Below are positions 50,201-56,414 of a stretch of DNA of 64,000 bases, piece after piece. The notes beneath the pieces were generated by a model. It had not been told where the DNA came from. It did not search any database and was given only the letters and a program-made list of their open reading frames with translations. This stretch comes from Pelomonas baiyunensis (GTDB taxonomy: Bacteria; Pseudomonadota; Gammaproteobacteria; Burkholderiales; Burkholderiaceae_C), in assembly GCF_043555935.1 (NCBI RefSeq), contig NZ_JBIGIB010000003.1, positions 186,001 to 250,000 of the forward strand, read 5' to 3'. Both the position numbers and the translations under genes were made by a program. Each line of letters starts with the position of its first letter. Position 1 is the stretch's first letter.

Positions 50201-52351
50201 AAGGTGCTGCTGGTGGACCTGTTCAGCGGCCCCGTGCAGCTCGACGCCAAGGGTGAAGCCACGGTCAACCTCAAGCTGCCCGACTTCAACGGCACGCTGC
50301 GCGTGATGGCCGTGGTCAGCAGTGCAGACAGTTATGGCTCAGCCCAGGCTGAGACGGTTGTCGCCGCCCCGCTGGTGGCCGAGCTGAACATGCCGCGCTT
50401 CGTGGCCCCCGGCGACAAGGCCACCATCGCGCTGGACGTCACCAACCTCAGCGGCGCGCCGCAAGAGGTGAAGGTGGCCGTCACCGCCAGCGGCCCGGTC
50501 AAGATCACCGGCGCGGCCGACACGGTCAAGCTCGCCGACAAGCAGCGCCAGATCCTGCGCTTCCAGGCCGAGGCGCTGGACGCCTGGGGCCTGGCGCCCA
50601 TCCAGGTGAAGGTGAGCGCCGGGGCCCTGAGCCTCACGCGCGAAGCCGCACTGCAGGTGCAGCCCGTGACGCCGCTGGTGCGCGAGAGCCGCCGCATCCG
50701 CCTGGAGGCGGGCGCCACGCAAGCGCTGGACAAGACCCTGCTGGACGCTTTCTGGGCCGGCTCGGCGGGCGTCACGCTCAGCGTGTCCAACACCCCGCCC
50801 ATCGACATCAAGGACCAGGTGCAAGGCCTCTTGATGTACCCCTACGGCTGCCTGGAGCAAACCACCTCCAGCGCCTACCCGCTGGTGTTCATCGACGACG
50901 AAGCCGCCAAGCGCTGGGGCCTCAAGCCCGTGCCGCGTGAAGAACGCGCCAAGCGGCTGGACGGCGCCTTCGCCCGCCTGGCCAGCATGCAGCAGCCCAA
51001 GGGTGGCTACGGCCTGTGGGCGGCCAGCAGCCCCTACGAAGCCTGGCTGAGCGCCTACGTCACCGGCTTCCTGCAGGACGCGCGCGACGCCGGCTTTGCC
51101 GTGCCCGAGGCGCAACTCAAGCGCTCCATGGACGGCCTGCTGGAGCAGTTCCAGCGCGCCCCGTCGCAGCAAACCACGCCGGCCAAAGACCCCAAGCGCG
51201 ACGACAAGGGCCGCATCGCCAACTGGCAAGACGCCGAGGCCCTGCGCCTGGCCCACCAGCGCTTCGCCGAGGCCGCGCATGGCGGCTACATCCTGGCCCG
51301 CGAAAAGCAGGCGCCGCTGGCCACGCTGCGCACGCTGCACGACCAGTACCGCAGCCATGCGCTGTCGCCCCTGCCCCTCGTCCACCTCGGCCTGGCGCTG
51401 AAGCTCATGGGTGACGAAGCCCGCGCCAAAGTGGCGTTTGACGACGCCATGGCCCGCGGCTACGGCTACCAGCCGGACGACCCCAACAACACCTGGTGGG
51501 GCCAGTGGCTGGGCGACTACGGCAGCAAGGTGCGCGACCGCGCGCTGGCCTACGCGCTGCTGTTGCGCCACAAGGTGGCGCACGACAAGCGCGAGAACCT
51601 GCTGTTCGACCTGTCGGAAGACTTCCAAAAGCGCAACTACTACTCCACGCAAGAGCGCCTGGCCCTGTTCCTCGCCGTGCAGGCCGCCACCAACGGCACC
51701 GCCAAGGACGACACCTGGAAAACCTCGCTGACGGTCGGCGCCAAGGCCGACGCCTGGACCGGCACCGGCGTGGGCCAGCAGAGCTTGGTGCTCGCCCAGC
51801 TCAAGTCCGGCGTGGCGCTGAAGAACGAAGGCGGCTCACCGCTGTACGTGGACGTGGCCGCCCAGGGCTACCCGGTCAAGCCGCTGCCCCCCAGCAGCGA
51901 CCGCATCTCGGTGGAGCGCGCCATGTTCACGACCGACGGCAAACCGGTCACAGCTCGCCAGTTCACGACGGGCGAGATGTTCATCGTCCGCCTGCGCGTG
52001 AAGGCCAGCCAGAGCATCAAGGACGGCCTGGTGGTGGACCGCATCCCCGCCGGTTTCGAGATCGAGAACCTGAACCTCAGCCAAGGCCCCAAGGCCGGCG
52101 AGTTCACGGTGGACGGCATCAACATCGCCCAAGCCAACGCCAACGAACGCATCACCCACATGGAGTACCGCGACGACCGGTTTGTGGCGGCTGCGGCGTT
52201 GGGGCAGACGTTGGATGTGTTCTACCTGGTGCGTGCGGTGACGCCGGGCCGGTATGTGGTGCCGGCCACCTTTGCCGAGGACATGTATCGGCCGGAGGTG
52301 CGGGGCATCGGCAAGGCGGAAGGCGAGATCACGGTGGTGGATAAGAAGTGA
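47261..52351 (+). CDS. Bacterial alpha-2-macroglobulin (YfhM/ECAM-type)
   Basis: A 1696-residue protease trap, similar in length to E. coli YfhM (1653). There is an N-terminal membrane anchor (AVLGLVGAAAVVGGGWWAA) without a lipobox cysteine, unlike the E. coli lipoprotein. The MG-domain array includes KLFVYAGRDLYRPGESFPLS. The thioester motif is intact, with Cys1197 and Gln1200 in YGCLEQTTS, so it can covalently bind an attacking protease. The C-terminal receptor-like domain ends in GEITVVDKK. It would guard the periplasm with PBP1C when the wall is breached. The pbpC gene, usually next, is 4.1 kb downstream. Confidence 0.96.
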   Translation: MVAWKKAVLGLVGAAAVVGGGWWAAQKMGQPGLPSSAEVGGDQAAFALQDCKPRLFDGSPAIALSFTQPLDSKQDFGALITAQEGAAPSTDDGGKKTPPADNTFKPVAARFVLGDNPRVLYLPFVTPDRSFKFAFKPELAARAGAKLATAQACDAFSEAMPDSYYFASRGLVLPAGQNGGLPVVTVNTPEVDVQFLRVRPESLPAFMEQVGGRRERQVNSGEEDGEGGYYYDGWGDNQRRLKGTVGGWVLDELRAMSDSVYLGRFTTDARANRRNVSFLPVENIKELQEPGIYVAIMNQPGRFGWDYQVTHYYVTDIGLHLRRFNSGSSAQIDVFTTSLKSGGALSGIELSLVDEGGKAIGQAQTDGDGHAVFTGKLDKARAVLARRGNKEMSILSLRDAALDLSEFEATGHPSRSNKLFVYAGRDLYRPGESFPLSVLARDADGKPFPKPLPVTITVKKPDGSKLVEQLVQPGKTGTAYYQHTITLPADAPTGGWTVQARIDPAAKTPDAQWAFKVEEFLPERMKLALTAPEGVLTGEGGLTVQAQGDYLYGAPAAGNRLQGSAYSERLLMPLPAKLPGFIFGDLADDKAKNRQDLEEQELDADGKAGMDIKTAFGDRKSPMKIRAAFSLLESGGRPVVRTLERSWWPAPVLVGARPLFDRNVAPEGGLAEFELARVDAAGNFKPAKEVQLKLIYEERQWYWRYDDGRGWHSGFNTTEELIEARTLALKERTKVALPVRWGRYRLEVMDPDTGLALRYGFYAGYGAQDADDIGNRPDRVQLKLQGAPYKPGDVAKLAIKPPHDGEAVVTVEGDRVLWTKRIGVKASGTDLDIPVDAAWARHDLYVTVAAFRPGSQGDKVTPARALGLVHLPLNREDRKAKVALTVPAKTQPSVPLPITVKAPSLAGKPAIVTVSAVDVGILNITNYKTPDPQDYFFGKHRYGADMLDLYGRLIEKMDGNMAKQRFGGDAGKRDSQSMPRKVLLVDLFSGPVQLDAKGEATVNLKLPDFNGTLRVMAVVSSADSYGSAQAETVVAAPLVAELNMPRFVAPGDKATIALDVTNLSGAPQEVKVAVTASGPVKITGAADTVKLADKQRQILRFQAEALDAWGLAPIQVKVSAGALSLTREAALQVQPVTPLVRESRRIRLEAGATQALDKTLLDAFWAGSAGVTLSVSNTPPIDIKDQVQGLLMYPYGCLEQTTSSAYPLVFIDDEAAKRWGLKPVPREERAKRLDGAFARLASMQQPKGGYGLWAASSPYEAWLSAYVTGFLQDARDAGFAVPEAQLKRSMDGLLEQFQRAPSQQTTPAKDPKRDDKGRIANWQDAEALRLAHQRFAEAAHGGYILAREKQAPLATLRTLHDQYRSHALSPLPLVHLGLALKLMGDEARAKVAFDDAMARGYGYQPDDPNNTWWGQWLGDYGSKVRDRALAYALLLRHKVAHDKRENLLFDLSEDFQKRNYYSTQERLALFLAVQAATNGTAKDDTWKTSLTVGAKADAWTGTGVGQQSLVLAQLKSGVALKNEGGSPLYVDVAAQGYPVKPLPPSSDRISVERAMFTTDGKPVTARQFTTGEMFIVRLRVKASQSIKDGLVVDRIPAGFEIENLNLSQGPKAGEFTVDGINIAQANANERITHMEYRDDRFVAAAALGQTLDVFYLVRAVTPGRYVVPATFAEDMYRPEVRGIGKAEGEITVVDKK

Positions 52352-52434
52352 GCGGGGATATGCACGCCATCGCCAGCTCAGCACCTCGCTACTAGCATCA
52401 ATGAAATGGGGGACGCGCCCATATGGGGTGATTC

Positions 52435-52545
52435 ATGACGGCAATCGAGGCCCTATTGATAGCGCGGATGAAGAAACTGGTACCCCAGTACGTTGCCAAG
52501 GCGGTCGGCTATTTCTGGGCTGAGGACTTGTTATTTGAGGCCTGA
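52435..52545 (+). CDS. 36-residue open frame, possible gene remnant
   Basis: An ATG at 52435 opens a frame coding MTAIEALLIARMKKLVPQYV followed by a helical end (AKAVGYFWAEDLLFEA). No clear ribosome site is upstream. It is 65 bp before the DUF262 gene, in the low-GC segment. It looks like either a small helical protein or the 5' end of an eroded gene. Function unknown. Confidence 0.3.
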   Translation: MTAIEALLIARMKKLVPQYVAKAVGYFWAEDLLFEA

Positions 52546-52609
52546 ACCAAAATTTGGGACGCCACCGATTTTTAGGATTGTCAAAAAAAGCTAGCGGAAG
52601 GGAGAAAAT

Positions 52610-54151
52610 ATGGCCAAGGTAAATCTGGATGCGCTCATTCAGCGCGAAGATTTCGAAGTCGAAGAGGTAATTAATTCTGGAAAGAAGAAGGAAACCATAT
52701 CCATTGAGGATATTCGCTCGGATTCCTTCTTTTTCTCAAACCTTCGTAAGCCAGATTTTCAGCGGGAAACCAATGAATGGGATGGGGCGAAAGTCGCCGA
52801 ACTCATCAGATCCTTTATTGCGGGCGACCTCATACCCGCTGTAATTCTTTGGCGCAGCACTGGCGGCTATTTGTTTGTGATTGACGGAAGTCACCGCCTG
52901 AGCGCATTGGCTGCCTGGGTCAATGACGACTATGGTGACAATGCAGCATCCAAACTTTTTTATGATGGCATCCTGCCGGACGAACAACTCGCTATCGCTC
53001 AGGAAACGCGTAAACAGGTCGAGAAGCTAGTTGGAAGCTACAAAGACTACAAGCTGGCCTTAACACACCCTGATAAGGTAAAGCCAGAAATTGTCCGAAA
53101 CGCAAAAAATCTAGGAGCGCTAGCGATTCAGTTGCAGTGGGTTGAAGGCGACGCACGAAAAGCGGAGAGCTCATTCTTCAAGATCAATCAGCAAGCAGCA
53201 CCCATCGACAAGACGGAGCTTAAATTGCTGGAAGACCGCCGGCGGCCGAATAGCATCGCAGCTCGCGCCATCATCCGAAGCGGAAAGGGACACAAGTATT
53301 GGTCATTGTTCAGCGAGGAACAGCAGTCTCTCATCCAGGACTTGGCATCGGAAATTAATAACATTCTATTTTCTCCGCGGCTCCAAACGCCCATAAAGAC
53401 TCTTGACCTGCCGATTGCCGGCAAGTTGTATTCCGCGCAGACGTTGCCTCTGATCGTAGATATGATCAGTATTGTGGTGCCTCCGGGCGATGGGGCAGAT
53501 GACACGACCGGCGAAAAGACGGTGGCTGTCCTAAAAAGCGTGCGTCGTGTGGCCTACCTGCTAAATAGCAACCACGCATCCTCTTTGGGACTACATCCCG
53601 CGGTCTATTTCTATTCGCAAGAAGGGCGTCACAAAACAGCTTCCTTCTTGGCTCTGACCGACCTTGTAGCTCGCCTTGTTAAGCACGGCAAAATCAATGA
53701 CTTCGTCAAAGTCAGGAAGCCGTTTGAAGCCTTTCTGCTGGAATATGATTATTTAATTCAGCAAATCAATAGAAAATACAGAACCGCGCAGGCTAGCTAT
53801 CCGCACATATCCGAATTTCTCGAGGCCGTCATAGATGGAATGTCGAGCAACTCGGATAGCCAAGCAATTTTGGGAAGAATTCTCTTGCTTCCGGAATTCG
53901 GCCACCTAAGCCTTCAACGCCCAGCAAACAAGCGAGGACAGGCGGGAAAAAAGTTCGATTCCGATGCAAAAAGCGCTGTGTATCTGAGGGAAGTTCTGAA
54001 GACTGCTCCCGTATGCAAAATATGCGATGGCTACATACACCGAAATTCAATATCAATCGATCACGTAGAACGCCGCAGCGCTGGCGGATCTTCAGGCGCT
54101 GAGAATGGACAACTCACGCACCCCTACTGCAACACCGGGTTTAAAGCATAA
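52610..54151 (+). CDS. DUF262-HNH protein, putative defence nuclease
   Basis: A 513-residue protein with AAGGGAG before the ATG. The N-terminal ParB/Srx-like DUF262 domain (about 35-160) has KPDFQRETNEWDGAKVAELI and the nucleotide-site motif IDGSHRL at 91-97, comparable to DGQQR in GmrSD-type proteins. The middle is helical. The C-terminal HNH nuclease (469-513) has a CKIC zinc pair, Asp484-His485 in IDHVERRSAGG, and His504/Cys507 in THPYCN; it ends a few residues after this, close to the minimum. GC and codon use are far from its neighbours. Resembles GmrSD/BrxU-like type IV systems that attack modified phage DNA; this is inference. Confidence 0.8.
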   Translation: MAKVNLDALIQREDFEVEEVINSGKKKETISIEDIRSDSFFFSNLRKPDFQRETNEWDGAKVAELIRSFIAGDLIPAVILWRSTGGYLFVIDGSHRLSALAAWVNDDYGDNAASKLFYDGILPDEQLAIAQETRKQVEKLVGSYKDYKLALTHPDKVKPEIVRNAKNLGALAIQLQWVEGDARKAESSFFKINQQAAPIDKTELKLLEDRRRPNSIAARAIIRSGKGHKYWSLFSEEQQSLIQDLASEINNILFSPRLQTPIKTLDLPIAGKLYSAQTLPLIVDMISIVVPPGDGADDTTGEKTVAVLKSVRRVAYLLNSNHASSLGLHPAVYFYSQEGRHKTASFLALTDLVARLVKHGKINDFVKVRKPFEAFLLEYDYLIQQINRKYRTAQASYPHISEFLEAVIDGMSSNSDSQAILGRILLLPEFGHLSLQRPANKRGQAGKKFDSDAKSAVYLREVLKTAPVCKICDGYIHRNSISIDHVERRSAGGSSGAENGQLTHPYCNTGFKA

Positions 54152-54194
54152 GTACGCGCGCCGTAACCAGTCTCACAGCAACAGGTTCAGCCCG

Positions 54195-54273
54195 GTAGGT
54201 TGGGATGAACGCAGTGAACCCCAACGACTCCGCGCAACGCATGTTGGGGTTCGCGTGGCTGACCACCCACCTG
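54195..54273. repeat. REP-like imperfect palindrome
   Basis: Arms 54195-54225 and 54243-54273 are imperfect inverted copies; the innermost 10 bases GAACCCCAAC (54216-54225) and GTTGGGGTTC (54243-54252) pair perfectly. The outer ends GTAGGTTGGG and CCACCCACCT are the boundaries typical of short intergenic hairpin repeats common in Burkholderiales genomes. It lies after the DUF262 gene. Confidence 0.65.
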
Positions 54274-54358
54274 CGGCGGAAATGCAGCGCCAAGCTCCAA
54301 TTCCTGTGTGGCCTGCTTCATCAAGCGCGCTGCCACGCCCCGCCGAGTCCTGCGAACC

Positions 54359-54757
54359 ATGAACCCCACCCTTTGCTTCCGCACGGCCGCCGTACTGCTC
54401 ACCTTGGGCGGCGCGCTGACTGCCTCAGCGGCGCCCCTGCCCGCGCCCGCCCGCGCCGAAGTCGACGCGCTGCTAACCCGCCTCCAAACCTCCGGCTGCG
54501 AGTTCAACCGCAACGGCAGCTGGTACGCCGGCGCCGAGGCCAAGGCGCATCTGTTGAAGAAGCTCGACTACCTCGAAGGCAAAGACATGGTCAGCAGCGC
54601 TGAGCAGTTCATCGAGCGCGGCGCCACGGCCAGCAGCACCAGCGGCAAGGCCTACCTCGTGCGCTGTGCGGGCCAGGCGCCGGTGGAGAGCGCGGCGTGG
54701 CTGAAGGCGCAGTTGCAGCAGGTGCGTGCGGGGCGCGCAGCCTCGGCGCCGCGTTGA
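54359..54757 (+). CDS. DUF5329 family secreted protein
   Basis: A 132-residue protein starting MNPTLCFRTAAVLLTLGG with a signal peptide ending near ASA/AP. The mature part carries the family pattern EVDALLTRLQTSGCEFNRNG, WYAGAEAKAHLLKKLDYLEG and a second cysteine in YLVRCAG, so the two cysteines could form a disulfide. The family is small, periplasmic and uncharacterised. It is normal in GC, in contrast to the DUF262 gene, and lies 85 bp after the REP-like hairpin. Confidence 0.85.
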   Translation: MNPTLCFRTAAVLLTLGGALTASAAPLPAPARAEVDALLTRLQTSGCEFNRNGSWYAGAEAKAHLLKKLDYLEGKDMVSSAEQFIERGATASSTSGKAYLVRCAGQAPVESAAWLKAQLQQVRAGRAASAPR

Positions 54758-54793
54758 GCGTTGGAGCGCCCGCGTGTGGCCTTGTGGCGTTTG

Positions 54794-55384
54794 TCAGGCC
54801 CCGGCGTTGAGGCTGATCACCACCCGGAGGTCCGAGCCATTGGCTTCGAACCCCGAGCCGTGCTTGAGCCAGGACGGGAACAGCACCAGGTCGCCCGGCA
54901 CGAGCTTGAACTTGGCCATCTCCATGTTGAACTCGGTGGGGCGGGCCGCCTCGATGAAGCCGAGCAGCGGGTTGGGGTTTTCGAAGTGCAGCTTGCTGCT
55001 GGCCTCGTCGCTGGCAATGCACAGCGCGGCCGACACGCGCGAGTCGGGGTGGGTGTGATGCCGCAGCACGCTGCCCGGACGCTGAATGTTGAACCACGAG
55101 TTGGACAAGCGGGCACCGTCCAGCCCCAGTTCGCGCGCATAGGCGTCCATCAGCTGCGCCAGGCCTTGCGTGAGCCCTTGCAGGTTGGCATGCGTGGCTT
55201 CCAGCGCTTCCAGAAAGTGCGCGTCTTTGTCGAAGGTCGACTGCGCATCCCCCAGCAGCGCGCCGTGCCGCCCAGCCTCCGCCTGCAGGCAGTGGGTGAG
55301 GATGGTGTCGAGCTGCGGCGGCGTCAGCACCTCGCTGTAGCGGTGCACGAGGGTGGGGAACAGTTTCCAGGCTTGCTTTTGCAT
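54794..55384 (-). CDS. Putative 2-oxoglutarate/Fe(II) oxygenase (TIGR02466-like)
   Basis: A 196-residue protein starting MQKQAWKLFPTLVHRYSEVL, the typical opening of this family, which targets the phrase FPTLV. The iron triad is visible: His112 and Asp114 (HTHPDSRVSAAL) and His175 (WLKHGSGFE), with Arg187 (LRVVISLNAG) for 2-oxoglutarate. RPGSVLRHHTHP and FPSWLKHGS fit the jelly-roll core. It probably hydroxylates a small molecule or amino-acid residue; the substrate is not known. It is convergent with DUF5329 and divergent from the next gene. Confidence 0.9.
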   Translation of the reverse strand: MQKQAWKLFPTLVHRYSEVLTPPQLDTILTHCLQAEAGRHGALLGDAQSTFDKDAHFLEALEATHANLQGLTQGLAQLMDAYARELGLDGARLSNSWFNIQRPGSVLRHHTHPDSRVSAALCIASDEASSKLHFENPNPLLGFIEAARPTEFNMEMAKFKLVPGDLVLFPSWLKHGSGFEANGSDLRVVISLNAGA

Positions 55385-55473
55385 GGGGGGCAGGGCGGGC
55401 GGCGCTGCGGCAATTCTGCAGGCGCCGGGGCCGACGCTCGTTGCAACAGGCCGGGCCGGCGAAAGGGCGCGCC

Positions 55474-56403
55474 ATGAGCGGCTGGTGGGGCCGGCTGCAG
55501 GTGGCTGCTGCGGCGCTGTGCCTGCCACTGTGGGCCAGCGCCGCCGCGCAGCCGGCTGACGTTCAGCAGTACCTGAGCGACCGCCGCGCCGCCCAGCGCA
55601 CGGTGGCGCGGGCGTTTGCCGCGGCGGTGCAGCAAGGGCGCGACTGCGCCGCCAAATCAGCCGCCCCGGTCGCACTGACGGCCCCGGGCGCATGCGGCGC
55701 GGGGGTGGATGAGGCGATGGCGCCCGTGCTGGCGCTGGACCGCACCCGGCAAGCCGCGTTGTTCTCATCACTCCGCGCGATGCTGGGCGTGCAACCCTGG
55801 CCGGGTTGCGAGGCCGAGCCGGTGCTGAACGCCGAGACCCTGATGCCCGAGCTGGGCTTTGGCATGTTGGACGGCCTGCGTTACCGCTGCGGGCCGGCGG
55901 CGGACGATGCGGTGGTGCACACCCACCGGCGCCTGCTGGACGCCTGGCGGGCGGAGCCGCCGGCGAGCGGCGAGCCGCCCTTGCCGCGCGCCCGGGCCGC
56001 AGCGCTGGCCCACCCGCGCTTCTACGGCCGCGCGTTGGATGCCGGCGCGGCGTTCGAGGTGTTCCAGCCCTTGCCCGTGGCCGCGCCGCCCGGGGCGTCG
56101 GCCGCGGTGGCGCTGCTGGGGCTGTGGGCGCAAGACGTGGCCCCGGTGCCGCCGTCGTCGGTGGTGGCCACGTTGCTGCAGGGCGACCGCGTGCTGCTGG
56201 TGCGCCTGGCGTTGGCCGAGCCTTTGCCCGAGATGCCCGCCTGCCGTGCGGTGTTCCTGCACCGCGAGCGCCAGAGCGAGAACTCTGCCTTCGCGGCCTA
56301 CATGCGCTGCTACACCCAAGCCCTGGCCGGCCGCCCCGAGCTGGCCGCCGTGGTGGCCCAGGCCCAGGCGCGCTTGAACGCCCTGGCCGCTGCCGCGCCC
56401 TGA
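55474..56403 (+). CDS. Hypothetical periplasmic protein
   Basis: A 309-residue protein with a signal peptide (LQVAAAALCLPLWASAAA) and three pairs of cysteines (RDCAAKSA, PGACGAG, PWPGCEAE, RYRCGPAA, MPACRAVF, MRCYTQAL), suggesting a disulfide-rich fold. The central part ALDRTRQAALFSSLRAMLG is helical. No known family. The stop is 11 bp before the pbpC start, so it is likely co-transcribed and may be a wall-associated accessory or an unrelated insertion cargo. Confidence 0.7.
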   Translation: MSGWWGRLQVAAAALCLPLWASAAAQPADVQQYLSDRRAAQRTVARAFAAAVQQGRDCAAKSAAPVALTAPGACGAGVDEAMAPVLALDRTRQAALFSSLRAMLGVQPWPGCEAEPVLNAETLMPELGFGMLDGLRYRCGPAADDAVVHTHRRLLDAWRAEPPASGEPPLPRARAAALAHPRFYGRALDAGAAFEVFQPLPVAAPPGASAAVALLGLWAQDVAPVPPSSVVATLLQGDRVLLVRLALAEPLPEMPACRAVFLHRERQSENSAFAAYMRCYTQALAGRPELAAVVAQAQARLNALAAAAP

Positions 56404-56414
56404 CCTCCTGCCCC

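Larger units (their letters stand above)
52352..56414. mobile_element. Accessory insertion between the macroglobulin and PBP1C genes
   Basis: The macroglobulin and pbpC genes are neighbours in many Proteobacteria, but here 4.1 kb separates them. The segment holds a 36-residue open frame, a lower-GC DUF262-HNH gene, a REP-like hairpin, and three higher-GC small genes. Its 52400-54190 part is visibly AT-richer than everything else in the window. No integrase, transposase, tRNA or flanking direct repeats were found, so the mechanism of insertion is unknown and the boundaries are only approximate. Confidence 0.6.

Noticed and set aside
54205..54603. A plus-strand frame starting in the REP-like hairpin
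   Set aside because: It runs in the wrong frame through the DUF5329 gene; the ATG at 54359 gives the signal peptide and family pattern.
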